From: Lactiplantibacillus fabifermentans DSM 21115
Lineage (GTDB): Bacteria; Bacillota; Bacilli; Lactobacillales; Lactobacillaceae
Direction of reading: 5' to 3'
Length of the DNA stretch: 53,317 nucleotides
NCBI RefSeq assembly: GCF_000498955.2
Contig: NZ_AYGX02000083.1
Span: forward strand, 39,457-92,773
In this document: in pieces, positions 1 to 7,948 of the stretch
How the letters are laid out: each line of letters starts with the position of its first letter
How positions within the stretch are numbered: position 1 is the stretch's first letter
Translations under genes and position numbers: made by a program
Notes under the pieces: generated by a model
The model's input: only the letters and a program-made list of their open reading frames with translations
What the model was told of the DNA's origin: nothing
Databases searched by the model: none

Positions 1-290
1 CAGCTTAAGGACAGAGAAATCATGTGCACATTCAGTTAAGGTTGCCAAGCCACTGACTAACTGTAGGATAAATGACTTTGAGCAGGAACCAGTCAAGGCG
101 TCGCTGGTGTAAATATGGGAAATTACGATATTAATGCCACGCATACAGCTGTTTCCGTCACTACGGTCACTTTTGAGTCTTTTGGTCTACTTGATATATC
201 GCTGGTGTTGCCATACAACTATTGCGTGTGAAGAAACTCAGTTGGCAGTTGTGACAATTAGCTGGCAGCTAAATATGATCGGATATAAAA
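1..290. other. Intergenic or edge region, no firm gene
   Basis: No convincing complete gene was found. On the minus strand an ATG at 144 opens a frame that runs off the left edge without a stop (48 codons). It has only a weak upstream GGAAA, and I do not recognise the translation, so it could be the start of a gene outside the window or chance. On the plus strand a 38-codon ATG frame sits near 116-232 and has no ribosome binding site. The terminator that follows at 291-325 suggests a plus-strand transcript may end here. Confidence 0.3.
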
Positions 291-325
291 ATACCCAGCT
301 ACTATTTTGGTAGTTGGGTATTTTT
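291..325 (+). terminator. Rho-independent terminator, probably bidirectional
   Basis: A 12-bp stem (ATACCCAGCTAC at 291-302 against GTAGTTGGGTAT at 310-321, one G-T wobble) is followed by a T run. A-rich sequence on the other side would allow termination in the minus direction too. No complete gene ends just upstream, so it may serve a transcript entering from outside the window. Confidence 0.75.
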
Positions 326-374
326 GATTGTCGACTGGTTCCTATATTGAAAGCGACGCTAAGTTTTAGCTGGA

Positions 375-549
375 GGTCAGCAGTAATGGAAGTCGCCGTG
401 CCAGTGCTGTAAGTTCGGCATGGTTTTTGCCGGACTTACAGCACTGGCATCTTTGAAGATTGGTGAATTGTCCCAAGCTTCAAAGTGAGGTTCGAGACCG
501 CTTCTCAGGCTCGAACCGGTCGTCACCGCGACTGGAATTACTGCTGACC
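375..549. repeat. Cloverleaf intergenic element E1
   Basis: The outer arms are 375-396 and 528-549. They share GGTCAGCAGTAAT against ATTACTGCTGACC and pair again at GTCGC/GCGAC. Between them lie three hairpins: 400-420 with 428-448 (21-nt arms, one wobble), 451-458 with 478-485 (CTTTGAAG/CTTCAAAG) and 489-496 with 510-517 (GGTTCGAG/CTCGAACC). The fold is therefore a three-armed cloverleaf. Read in the opposite direction, element E4 near 19528 shares the flanks GCGRCTGGAATTAC and GCAGYGGCAAC but carries a different arm sequence. No protein is likely. Whether it acts as RNA, mobile repeat or mRNA 3' end is unknown. Confidence 0.75.
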
Positions 550-565
550 GGCAGTGGCAACTCCC

Positions 566-597
566 AAAAACCGTCCGTATCTGAGGATGCGGACGGT
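566..597 (-). terminator. Terminator of the DUF915-like hydrolase gene
   Basis: A 12-bp stem (570-581 with 586-597, ACCGTCCG core, one wobble) lies just downstream of the minus-strand hydrolase gene. Read on the minus strand it is followed by a T run at 570-566. Confidence 0.8.
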
Positions 598-608
598 TAA
601 AGATTGGA

Positions 609-1418
609 TTATTGATTCAATAAATTTTGCCGGACGAGCCGGGCTACGTAGGCGGCGTGGATGAGGGTGCCGTGGGTTAAGTCCTTTTGATTAACGGTCA
701 TTTGGGTGTAGCGGTCGGCCGTATTCATGAAGAGCGTGCCGCCCGCGGTGACACTACTTAGTGGAACGACGTCGTCATCGCCGCTACTTGTATCCGCCGC
801 AATGTTGACGACGGTATCCAAGCTTTTGAACTTGTCTTTGTTGGCGAGTAACGGGTCATATAAGGTTTTGTCGGGGTGCTTTTCGTTGGTGCCTAAAAAA
901 GGCGTGCCGAGGAGCATCAAGTTTTGAATGTCGGCGACACTGCCACCGGCGAGACCGGCTAAATAGCGGCTCCAGATTAGACCACCATTGGAGTAACCAA
1001 GAGCGTTAGCGGTTTTTAGGCCTACCCGTTTTTGCAAGTAACGTAGCGCTTTGTCGAGGCCGGTCGTTTGGGTGATGATGTTATCATTACTATCCGTGCT
1101 ATCTTCAAAGTAAATCACGATTAACGCATCACTTAAATGAGTCCCGTCCACGCGAGTCTCTTTGAATTGAATCGTTTGTTTTTTAGTGACTGTGACATTG
1201 ATAATCGGGTGTTGATGTTGCGAATTCAAGGTTTTGATCATGTCATCAAAATCTTCAGGCGTACTACTACTGCCACCGACTAGAATTAGCGGGCGTTTTT
1301 GAGCGGTGATCACATGACTAGTGCGGTCACTGTGCAATTGCGTCGTTAAACCAAGCGTGACAATTAGAATTAAGAAGGCCCCGCAGGCAATCAATCCCCA
1401 GATAACTTTCTTGGGCAT
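609..1418 (-). CDS. Membrane-anchored alpha/beta hydrolase, DUF915-like
   Basis: A 269-residue lipase/esterase-like protein that probably acts outside the cytoplasmic membrane. Residues 5-27 form one hydrophobic segment after MPKK, either an uncleaved anchor or a signal peptide. The catalytic machinery is visible: the nucleophile elbow G-Y-S-N-G-G with Ser143, an acidic cluster D214-D216 in a D-D-D-V-V-P context, and His249 in L-T-H-G. This order (Ser, Asp, His) and the length fit the DUF915 hydrolases common in lactobacilli. The substrate cannot be told. The ATG start has GTGAGGTGAAC just upstream. The gene ends at its own terminator and lies 28 bp downstream of the carbonic anhydrase gene on the same strand, so co-transcription is possible. 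Confidence 0.8.
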   Translation of the reverse strand: MPKKVIWGLIACGAFLILIVTLGLTTQLHSDRTSHVITAQKRPLILVGGSSSTPEDFDDMIKTLNSQHQHPIINVTVTKKQTIQFKETRVDGTHLSDALIVIYFEDSTDSNDNIITQTTGLDKALRYLQKRVGLKTANALGYSNGGLIWSRYLAGLAGGSVADIQNLMLLGTPFLGTNEKHPDKTLYDPLLANKDKFKSLDTVVNIAADTSSGDDDVVPLSSVTAGGTLFMNTADRYTQMTVNQKDLTHGTLIHAAYVARLVRQNLLNQ

Positions 1419-1446
1419 GTGTTCACCTCACTTCCGTTGTTAGTTG

Positions 1447-2082
1447 TTAGAACCGTTCAGCGATAACGGGGCGGTCGTTTAAAGGTTGGACTGCCCGGGC
1501 GTTAGGTTGGAACAAGGCTTGGTAAGCTTGTAATTGGGCTTCACCAAGCATGACACTATCGCCGCAAACGTACCATTCAACACTTTCCGTCAATGGCGGC
1601 GTCGTTAGTGAGCCCAAATAATGATAGACCGTGCCAGTATCCGGGAGTAATTTCGTTAAATCAACGGGTTCGGTCAAGTCATGACTGGCTTTGGGCGTGA
1701 ATTGATCCAATAACCCTTGGAAGGCTTGGTTGGGCTTGCCGATACGGCCAAAGACGGCGACTACGGCCAATTGACCAGTCGCGCTACGATGAACCAAGTG
1801 CCATTCAATGGGAGCGGCCACGCCGTCGATTAAGTGTTCAGCGGGAATGTGGAAGTGGACTTGTTCAAAGTCGAAATCGCGGTCATTTAAGTAGGCCGCG
1901 CCTTTGCCCGCGGCTTTTAAAGTCGTGCCGTCGTCCATGATGGTTTGCGCTTGATACAAGCCGCGCCAACTAATGGCGGCTAATTGGGAAGCCGTCGTGG
2001 TCGTCGTTTGAATGTCGATGGGTGATTGGACGTTACCGCCAACTGGTTGCCAAGTCGCTTGCTGTGCATAGTCTAAAGTCAT
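1447..2082 (-). CDS. cah: Alpha-class carbonic anhydrase
   Basis: Interconverts CO2 and bicarbonate, the carbon source for carbamoyl phosphate and for the purine carboxylation step encoded further along. The protein has 211 residues. The alpha-CA signature is clear: Q-S-P-I-D near residue 20, zinc ligands His76 and His78 in V-H-F-H-I-P, His95 in E-W-H-L-V-H, and G-S-L-T-T-P-P-L-T-E near the C-terminus. Unlike many bacterial alpha-CAs it has no signal peptide, so it should be cytosolic. An ATG at 2097 is rejected because it overlaps the GGAGG ribosome binding site; the ATG at 2082 sits 8-9 bases after GGAGG and gives M-T-L-D-Y-A-Q-Q. A TTGACA at 2145-2140 on the minus strand, with an AATAAT 19 bases on, is a possible promoter. 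Confidence 0.9.
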   Translation of the reverse strand: MTLDYAQQATWQPVGGNVQSPIDIQTTTTTASQLAAISWRGLYQAQTIMDDGTTLKAAGKGAAYLNDRDFDFEQVHFHIPAEHLIDGVAAPIEWHLVHRSATGQLAVVAVFGRIGKPNQAFQGLLDQFTPKASHDLTEPVDLTKLLPDTGTVYHYLGSLTTPPLTESVEWYVCGDSVMLGEAQLQAYQALFQPNARAVQPLNDRPVIAERF

Positions 2083-2367
2083 ATCAAAATCCTCCATATA
2101 TAAAACGTATTATCATTATTTTCTCACCGTTGCGCGCTTTGTCAATAATTGGTGCGCCCTCATTTACACGCAACCCGCGTGGATAATGGTGGTTAGGCCG
2201 ATAAATCATATAATAAGTTCAATTTGAGACGCAGAAAATTTGCCAGCCGTGCAAACTCCACGCTACTAAATGACTGGGCAATGGTAAAATAAAGGTAGCT
2301 CATTTGAATGACTGACGATGATTGACGAACGCGTCGTCATAAATACACAGGATAGGTGGACAGCACA

Positions 2368-3159
2368 ATGGCAGAACAACGTATTTTAACGATGGAACAA
2401 GGGATAAACTTCCGCGAATTAGGTGGTTATCAAACGAAAGATGGCCATACGATCAAATGGCATAAACTCATTCGGAGTGGTAGTTTGAGTGATTTAACGG
2501 CGGCTGATCTAACGATGCTTGATCAGTATGGGGTGCGCTATGATATTGATTTTCGCTCACCCAAAGAAGTACTCGATGAACCTGACCGTGTGCCTGGTAA
2601 CGCCAAATATGTGTATGCACCCGTGTTCAATGTCGATGAAACCAAAAATTCCGACGGTCAAGATAAAATGGCGGCGGACTTAGAAAAGCACCCCGCTAGT
2701 GGTTATCGTCACATGCTCAAAGTGTACCGCATGGTGGCGAATGAACACCACGCTAAAAAGGAATATCGCCGGTTCTTTGATAATTTATTGGCCAATGACC
2801 AACCCGACGAAGCTTTACTGTTTCACTGTACAGCCGGTAAAGACCGCACGGGGATGGGGGCCGTTTACTTGTTGACGGCTTTGGGCGTCGATTTTGAGAC
2901 GATTCGTCAAGACTACATTTTGACCAATGCTGCATCGGTGCAACGGATTGATGGCGCGGTGGCGGCGGCCCAAAAGCAAGGGTTATCCACGGATGCGGTG
3001 GATAGTATCAAAGCATTGTGGTCAGTGAATGCTGATTATTTGGATGCCGCATTAGCTGAAATCAAGCGTCAATCCGGCAACTTGGAACATTATTTACGGA
3101 CAGAATTGAAGTTGACCAAACAAGAAATTGCTGACTTACGCCGGATTTACTTGGATTAG
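2368..3159 (+). CDS. Protein tyrosine/serine phosphatase
   Basis: A 263-residue phosphatase of the Y_phosphatase3 type, found in many lactobacilli. The catalytic P-loop H-C-T-A-G-K-D-R-T-G places the nucleophile at Cys154 and the phosphate-binding Arg at Arg160. The N-terminal N-F-R-E-L-G-G-Y block and D-F-R-S are also typical. The substrate may be phosphotyrosine protein or a phosphoinositide-like compound; sequence alone does not decide. A GTG at 2356 lies inside the AGGTGG ribosome binding site, so the ATG at 2368 is taken as the start. The gene stands alone, divergent from the carbonic anhydrase gene. Confidence 0.88.
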   Translation: MAEQRILTMEQGINFRELGGYQTKDGHTIKWHKLIRSGSLSDLTAADLTMLDQYGVRYDIDFRSPKEVLDEPDRVPGNAKYVYAPVFNVDETKNSDGQDKMAADLEKHPASGYRHMLKVYRMVANEHHAKKEYRRFFDNLLANDQPDEALLFHCTAGKDRTGMGAVYLLTALGVDFETIRQDYILTNAASVQRIDGAVAAAQKQGLSTDAVDSIKALWSVNADYLDAALAEIKRQSGNLEHYLRTELKLTKQEIADLRRIYLD

Positions 3160-3290
3160 GGCCATCATGTGAAAGCGTGATCGATGCATGCTTTTTAGCT
3201 GTAAATAGCTGGTAAAACTAATTATAATAGGGGCTGACCGTTTAAACGGTGGCTTACCTATATAAAAATGTAATCGCTTTAAATATTATT

Positions 3291-3319
3291 TTGATTTATT
3301 TAGTGAAATCTATTACAAT
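3291..3319 (+). promoter_or_regulatory. Sigma-A promoter for the flavin reductase pair
   Basis: TTGATT at 3291-3296 and TACAAT at 3314-3319 are separated by exactly 17 bp. An inverted repeat AGCTGT (3322-3327) / ACAGCT (3349-3354) lies across the expected start of transcription. It could be an operator or a leader stem. Confidence 0.65.
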
Positions 3320-3381
3320 ATAGCTGTGAATTAGTAAAATATATCAAAACAGCTGATTAAATCATAAAGGGGTCGTGTGTT

Positions 3382-3990
3382 ATGGATAAATTTATCGCTA
3401 TTGTTGGGACGAACTCTGATAATTCGACTAACCGTAAACTATTACAATATATGCAAAAGCATTACGCCAACCAAGCTGAAATTGAATTAATGGAAATTAA
3501 AGGGTTACCAATGTTTAACAAACCCGCTGACAAACAAGTACCCGCGGCCGTAACGGACATGGCTGCCAAGATTGAGGCCGCGGATGGGGTGATTATTTCA
3601 ACGCCAGAATACGATCACTCGGCGCCCGCTGTGTTAATGAATGCGCTCGAATGGTTGTCATTCCACATTCATCCATTTGTGGATAAACCCGTCATGATTA
3701 TCGGGGCGTCCTATGGCTCACTCGGGACATCGCGGGCCCAAGCACATTTACGTCAAATCTTGGATTCTCCAGAATTGCGGGCGCGCATCATGCCAAGTTC
3801 TGAATTCTTATTAGGTCACTCGTTACAAGCGTTTGACGAAACGGGTAACTTAGTAGACGAACAAAAGACTGCCAAACTCGATGGCTTATTCGCTGATTTT
3901 GAAACTTTTGTGGAAATCACGAAGCGCTTAAAGAATGCGCATGCCGCCACGGCACAAGAAGTTCGGGATTTAGACTGGGATAACTTATAG
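3382..3990 (+). CDS. NADPH-dependent FMN reductase family protein
   Basis: A 202-residue flavodoxin-like reductase that should bind FMN and use NAD(P)H. Typical family blocks are an N-terminal V-G-T-N-S-D-N-S-T-N-R phosphate loop, S-T-P-E-Y-D-H-S-A-P and the flavin-contact G-A-S-Y-G-S-L-G-T-S-R-A-Q. Without a signal peptide it should be cytosolic. It is clearly homologous to the first 185 residues of the next gene but lacks that protein's PAS-like domain and tail. The two genes are 15 bp apart and share a promoter. A cooperating pair or heterodimer is plausible but inferred. The start ATG is preceded by AAAGGGG. Confidence 0.88.
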   Translation: MDKFIAIVGTNSDNSTNRKLLQYMQKHYANQAEIELMEIKGLPMFNKPADKQVPAAVTDMAAKIEAADGVIISTPEYDHSAPAVLMNALEWLSFHIHPFVDKPVMIIGASYGSLGTSRAQAHLRQILDSPELRARIMPSSEFLLGHSLQAFDETGNLVDEQKTAKLDGLFADFETFVEITKRLKNAHAATAQEVRDLDWDNL

Positions 3991-4005
3991 AAGGGGTGTT
4001 TGTTC

Positions 4006-5343
4006 ATGTTGAAATTAGTAGGGATTGCCGGTTCCGTAGCTGATCAATCATACAACCGGATGTTGTTAAAGTTTATCGCCACCCATTTTAGTGACTTAAT
4101 TGATTTGGAAATCTTAGACATTGACGATGTACCGATGTTCAATCAAAGTGACGACCAAACTGATGGTGACGCGGTTCAATTTTTGAATCGGAAAATTACG
4201 CAAGCCGACGGGGTCATCATTGCCACCCCGGAACATAATCATACGATTACCGCTAGTTTGAAGAGTGTTATCGAATGGTTATCATTCAAAATTCACCCCT
4301 TATCCGGGAAACCTTTAATGATCGTGGGCGCTTCATATTACGACCAAGGTTCCTCACGGGCGCAATTAAACTTACGCCAAATTTTGGAATCACCCGGCGT
4401 TGACGCGATCGTCATGCCCGGAAATGAATTCTTATTAGGCGATGTTAAGACGGCCTTTGACGACCACAACAACTTAAAAGATGACCGGACGGTGGGCTTC
4501 TTGAAAGAAACTATCGGCAAGTTCACCCAATTTGTTAAAGTCATCAATTCGATGAACGACAAAGCGGATGAAGGCTGGAAAAAAGAAGACTTGGAATCCC
4601 ATGGGACGGTTGATACGACCATCAAAGGGCTCGATATGCATGCCGACGACTGGGTGGAACAAGCTGCTGAAAAGACTCACGCCGCTGAAGGTAGCGACTA
4701 CGTGAAGTTAGACCGCGGCGTCTTGACGGTTGATCAATTAAATTGGTTCTTAAATTCCATGCCGATGGAATTAACGTATGCCGATGATAATAATCAATTC
4801 CTATATTACAATCACACGATGGATGTTAAAGACATGTTGGCTGGTCGGACACCTGGTTCGGCCGGGAACCCGATGGCGGACTGTCATCCTAAAGCGGCGA
4901 TTCCACATGTTCAACAAGTCGTTCACATGTTACGGACTGGCAAGACTGATTTATTCAAGTTGCCCGTTCCCGGCATGGGTCCGGACAAGTACATCATGCA
5001 CTACTATCAAGCGATGCATGATGACCAAGGCGGCTATCGTGGGATTAACGAATTCGTCCTCGATTTGATGCCAATCGTGAAGTATTACTTGGAACACACC
5101 GGCCAAGTGTTAGCTAAAGATCCTAACGCGAAAGCAGATGCTGTTTCGGGAGCCTCGTCACACGCTGCGGCTGAAAAAGCTAAGCCCGACGATGTTTCCG
5201 GGGCTTCCGCCGATACCGAAAAACCAGCTGAAAAGCCTGCCACCGATGAAGTCAGCGGCGCCTCCGCTTCCGCCGACGTCGAAACGAAGCCAGCGGCCCC
5301 AAAAGACGTTGACAGTGTTTCCGGCGCTTCTGCGAAAGACTAA
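4006..5343 (+). CDS. Flavin reductase with PAS-like domain and four predicted flavinylation motifs
   Basis: This 445-residue protein has three parts. Residues 1 to about 185 are an NADPH-dependent FMN reductase domain ([21 protein letters not shown]). Residues about 236-365 resemble the PAS_10 domain of DUF438 proteins ([23 protein letters not shown]). Residues 371-445 are a flexible Ala/Pro/Lys/Glu-rich tail with four D-x-V-S-G-A-S motifs at 378-384, 395-401, 414-420 and 436-442. That motif matches the ApbE target consensus, in which FMN is linked to the last Ser/Thr, so up to four covalent FMN groups are possible. There is no signal peptide, so this would be a cytosolic multi-flavin protein. 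The TTG at 4000 is rejected in favour of the ATG at 4006, about 8 bases after AAGGGG. Confidence 0.88.
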   Translation: MLKLVGIAGSVADQSYNRMLLKFIATHFSDLIDLEILDIDDVPMFNQSDDQTDGDAVQFLNRKITQADGVIIATPEHNHTITASLKSVIEWLSFKIHPLSGKPLMIVGASYYDQGSSRAQLNLRQILESPGVDAIVMPGNEFLLGDVKTAFDDHNNLKDDRTVGFLKETIGKFTQFVKVINSMNDKADEGWKKEDLESHGTVDTTIKGLDMHADDWVEQAAEKTHAAEGSDYVKLDRGVLTVDQLNWFLNSMPMELTYADDNNQFLYYNHTMDVKDMLAGRTPGSAGNPMADCHPKAAIPHVQQVVHMLRTGKTDLFKLPVPGMGPDKYIMHYYQAMHDDQGGYRGINEFVLDLMPIVKYYLEHTGQVLAKDPNAKADAVSGASSHAAAEKAKPDDVSGASADTEKPAEKPATDEVSGASASADVETKPAAPKDVDSVSGASAKD

Positions 5344-5364
5344 TTAAATAAAGTATTATTCGAG

Positions 5365-5392
5365 CGACCACTATTTTAGTGGTCGTTTTTTT
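5365..5392 (+). terminator. Terminator after the flavin reductase pair
   Basis: A perfect 9-bp stem (CGACCACTA at 5365-5373, TAGTGGTCG at 5377-5385) has a 3-base loop and is followed by seven T residues. Confidence 0.92.
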
Positions 5393-5408
5393 AGTCTGGA
5401 ATGCCTCC

Positions 5409-5574
5409 AACGACTAGTGGGCACACCGTGGGGGAGACCTCGGGCCAAAGGGCGGTCCCGAGGGCGCTTTTTCGCCAGGCAAAAGCCCGCTGCCAGTCGG
5501 AAAAGTCGCCCCCAATCAGCCCTTGGCAAAATGCGCCAAGGACTAATTGCGACACGGTGCGCCCACTAGTCGTT
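5409..5574. repeat. Cloverleaf intergenic element E2
   Basis: The outer arms 5409-5430 and 5553-5574 pair at 21 of 22 positions (AACGACTAGTGGGC core). Inside are CCTCGGG/CCCGAGG (5438-5444, 5457-5463), a short GGCG/CGCC stem near 5463-5476 and CCTTGGC/GCCAAGG (5521-5527, 5535-5541). In reverse orientation its flanks (AGCCGGAA, TGGAGGC) and inner border (CCGTGTCGCA) match element E3, while the outer arm sequence is unrelated but still paired. A 67-codon frame across it is an artefact of the GC-rich stem. Confidence 0.78.
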
Positions 5575-5604
5575 TCCGGCTGCGCTCAGTTGAAAAGTAG
5601 TTAA

Positions 5605-5885
5605 GCAGCTTCTCAGTTTCTAACATATCTGATAAGTTGTTCAATTTATCGCGATTGTTATCAATCAGATAGCTGAACGATAAAGCGTTTGACTGGGAAA
5701 TGGCTGAGTACGAATTTTTTATGGGATGACTGCGAGTATATTTTCAGACAATTGAGTTGATTATTAGTTTCAGTCCACACTTGATGCGACTTATTATCAC
5801 CTGTTGTAATCATGCCAATTGAGTATCGTGAATCAGCTTTGAATACACGATGTAGTTGTTGTTATTAAATATGGAAACGTGATAT
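5605..5885. other. AT-rich spacer between cloverleaf elements E2 and E3
   Basis: No supported gene. On the minus strand an ATG at 5813 opens 50 codons to a TGA at 5661, and the frame stays open further upstream without another start. There is no good ribosome binding site and I do not recognise the translation, so it could be a gene remnant or chance. Confidence 0.3.
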
Positions 5886-5893
5886 AGCCGGAA

Positions 5894-6056
5894 GCCAGTT
5901 AGCAGCGCGCCGTGTCGCAGATTGCGTTTGGCGGGCTTGGCCAAGCACAATCTGGGGCCAGCTTTCATGACTGACAAGGGTTTTAGTCAGGCATGAAAGT
6001 GCCCTGGGGACCGTTTTTTGGCCCCAGGTCTGCCCCACCGCGCGCTGCTAACTGGC
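5894..6056. repeat. Cloverleaf intergenic element E3
   Basis: The outer arms 5894-5914 and 6036-6056 pair at 20 of 21 positions (GCCAGTTAGCAGCGCGC core). Three hairpins lie inside: CAGATTG/CAATCTG (5918-5924, 5948-5954), CTTTCATGACTGAC/GTCAGGCATGAAAG (5962-5975, 5986-5999) and CCTGGGG/CCCCAGG (6003-6009, 6022-6028). It is a relative of E2 in opposite orientation: borders conserved, arms not. Confidence 0.8.
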
Positions 6057-6082
6057 TGGAGGCGAAAACAGTCACATACTAA

Positions 6083-6113
6083 AAAAGCCGAACTTTTAAT
6101 GTTCGGCTTTTAT
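6083..6113. terminator. Bidirectional terminator-like hairpin upstream of the pur promoter
   Basis: GCCGAAC (6087-6093) pairs with GTTCGGC (6101-6107), extended by A residues on the left and T residues on the right. It separates the cloverleaf region from the pur operon and would stop read-through in both directions. Confidence 0.8.
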
Positions 6114-6246
6114 TATATAAATAAAATGATACTTGGTTGGGACCTTAAGGTGGCTTAAAGGTAATCTAACCTAACAAACGCGACCTTATACTCGTAAAAA
6201 TATATTAATCATTAGGTCAAAGACACACCGGGTTAATTTAATAAAC

Positions 6247-6265
6247 ACGAACATTAAAATGTTAA
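6247..6265 (+). promoter_or_regulatory. PurBox (predicted PurR site) of the pur operon
   Basis: ACGAACATTAAAATGTTAA contains the PurBox core CGAACATT and a partial inverted copy. Its centre is about 77 bp upstream of the predicted transcription start, close to the position where the activator PurR of Lactococcus lactis binds. Very similar sequences precede both NCS2 permease genes in this window (21437-21454 and 23129-23146). Confidence 0.65.
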
Positions 6266-6290
6266 TATATGGATAAAGTTAAGAAATTCG

Positions 6291-6319
6291 TTGACAGTGC
6301 TACTTGATGTTGCTAAACT
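6291..6319 (+). promoter_or_regulatory. Promoter of the pur operon
   Basis: TTGACA at 6291-6296 and TAAACT at 6314-6319 with a 17-bp spacer. The leader to the purE ATG is only about 25 bases, too short for a riboswitch, so control should act at initiation. Confidence 0.85.
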
Positions 6320-6349
6320 TATGGTGAAAACAAAGAAAGAAGGATTGAG

Positions 6350-6832
6350 ATGGCTAAGGTTGGTTTAGTGATGGGGTCAATTTCTGATTGGCCGACCATG
6401 GAACTGGCAGCGAAGCAGTTGACTGCCATGGGGATAGACTTCGAAAAGCACGTGATTTCCGCGCATCGGATGCCGGATAAGTTGCAAACGTACGGGGAAC
6501 AAGCGGCCAAACGGGGCTTGCAAGTCATTATTGCGGGTGCCGGTGGGGCGGCGCATTTACCGGGGATGTTGGCGGCGAACACGTTGTTGCCCGTGATTGG
6601 GGTACCGATTAAGACCCGGGCGTTGAACGGGATGGATTCCTTACTTTCAATTGTACAGATGCCTGGTGGGGTGCCAGTAGCCACGATGGCCATTGGCGAT
6701 GCGGGAGCGAAAAACGCGGCCTTGTTAGCGGCGCAAATTTTAGGATTACAAGATCAAACCACCCAACAAGCAGTAGCTGATTTCCGACAACGACAACGGC
6801 AGGAGGCTGAACAAAGTGAACGCCAATTTTAA
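6350..6832 (+). CDS. purE: N5-carboxyaminoimidazole ribonucleotide mutase
   Basis: Converts N5-CAIR to CAIR in IMP synthesis; it works with PurK, the next gene, so this is the class I (bacterial) route. The protein has 160 residues, normal length. It shows the substrate loop M-G-S-I-S-D-W-P near the N-terminus, S-A-H-R-M-P, and the [11 protein letters not shown] block that holds the catalytic His. It is the first gene of the operon, with AAGGA before the ATG. Its last 17 bases overlap purK. Confidence 0.96.
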   Translation: MAKVGLVMGSISDWPTMELAAKQLTAMGIDFEKHVISAHRMPDKLQTYGEQAAKRGLQVIIAGAGGAAHLPGMLAANTLLPVIGVPIKTRALNGMDSLLSIVQMPGGVPVATMAIGDAGAKNAALLAAQILGLQDQTTQQAVADFRQRQRQEAEQSERQF

Positions 6833-7946
6833 ACAAGCCATTTTACCACCCGCAACGATTGGTATCGTTGGTGGCGGTCAACTTGGCCAGATGATGGCTT
6901 TAAGTGCCAAAGCGATGGGGTATCATGTGGGCGTCTTAGACCCGCTGCCGCAAGCCCCCGCTGCCCAAGTCGCTGATTTTCAAGTTACGGCGGCTTATGA
7001 AGACCAAACTGCGTTGATTGAATTAGCTAAACGCAGCGATGTCTTAACTTATGAATTTGAAAACGTTGATGAAGCCGCGCTGCAAGCGGCCCAACAATAT
7101 GCCCAATTACCACAAGGAACCGCGTTGCTACATATTACCGGTAACCGGCTCAATGAAAAACAATTCTTACATGATCACGGGATTCCGGTGACACCCTTTG
7201 CCCCGGCCAATGATCAACAATCCTTAAATTTTGCGATTAATCGCGTCGGCACGCCGGCGATTTTAAAAACGATTGCTGGCGGCTATGATGGCCACGGCCA
7301 AGTCGATATTAATCAATCGCAACCAACCGATGACGCCTTAGCGTTACTCAAGCATGACTGCATTTTAGAAGCGCGGCAAGAGTTCCACGCTGAAGTTTCC
7401 ATCATGGTAACGCGGAGTGCCACCGGGGTCGTGACGACCTTTCCACTCGTTGAAAATCGACATCAACATCACATTTTACACACCACGATTGCGCCGGCCA
7501 ATGTCGGTCCCGCGGTCCACGCTGCGGCGCGCAAAATCGCCGTTTCGATTGCGGAAGCTTTGGAACTACGCGGTGTCTTAGGTATTGAGTTTTTCGTTTT
7601 GCCAGATGACACCTTGTTAGTTAACGAACTCGCGCCGCGGCCCCATAATTCGGGCCACTATACGATTGAAGCCTGCAATATTTCACAATTTGAAGCCCAT
7701 ATCCGTAGTATTTGTGGCTTGCCAATTCCACCGATTACACAAATTAAGCCAGCGGTGATGCGCAACTTGCTCGGCGCCGATTTGACGGTCGCCCGCGAAC
7801 AACTGGTAGACCATCCGGAATGGCATTTTCACGATTATGGCAAAGCCGACATCAAACCGCAGCGCAAAATGGGCCATGTGACGGTCTTAGCTGACGATAT
7901 TGATGACGCGTTAAATTCATTGGCAACATTGAAGGGAGAACAATAA
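6816..7946 (+). CDS. purK: N5-carboxyaminoimidazole ribonucleotide synthetase
   Basis: ATP-dependent carboxylation of AIR by bicarbonate to N5-CAIR, feeding PurE. The 376-residue ATP-grasp protein has an N-terminal [11 protein letters not shown] nucleotide-fold motif, the ATP-grasp [12 protein letters not shown] loop, and [11 protein letters not shown] metal and substrate residues. The start is GTG, 9 bases after a perfect AGGAGG inside the end of purE, which suggests translational coupling. Confidence 0.96.
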   Translation: MNANFKQAILPPATIGIVGGGQLGQMMALSAKAMGYHVGVLDPLPQAPAAQVADFQVTAAYEDQTALIELAKRSDVLTYEFENVDEAALQAAQQYAQLPQGTALLHITGNRLNEKQFLHDHGIPVTPFAPANDQQSLNFAINRVGTPAILKTIAGGYDGHGQVDINQSQPTDDALALLKHDCILEARQEFHAEVSIMVTRSATGVVTTFPLVENRHQHHILHTTIAPANVGPAVHAAARKIAVSIAEALELRGVLGIEFFVLPDDTLLVNELAPRPHNSGHYTIEACNISQFEAHIRSICGLPIPPITQIKPAVMRNLLGADLTVAREQLVDHPEWHFHDYGKADIKPQRKMGHVTVLADDIDDALNSLATLKGEQ

Positions 7947-7948
7947 AG

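Noticed and set aside
5401-5604. 67-codon plus-strand frame
   Set aside because: It lies wholly over the GC-rich cloverleaf E2 and has no ribosome binding site; the structure explains the lack of stops.
5661-5813. 50-codon minus-strand frame as a gene
   Set aside because: No ribosome binding site and no recognised similarity; kept only as a note on the spacer.
375-6056. CRISPR or insertion sequence as explanation of the repeated hairpins
   Set aside because: No regular spacer pattern, no transposase gene and no constant terminal repeats; the arms differ between copies.
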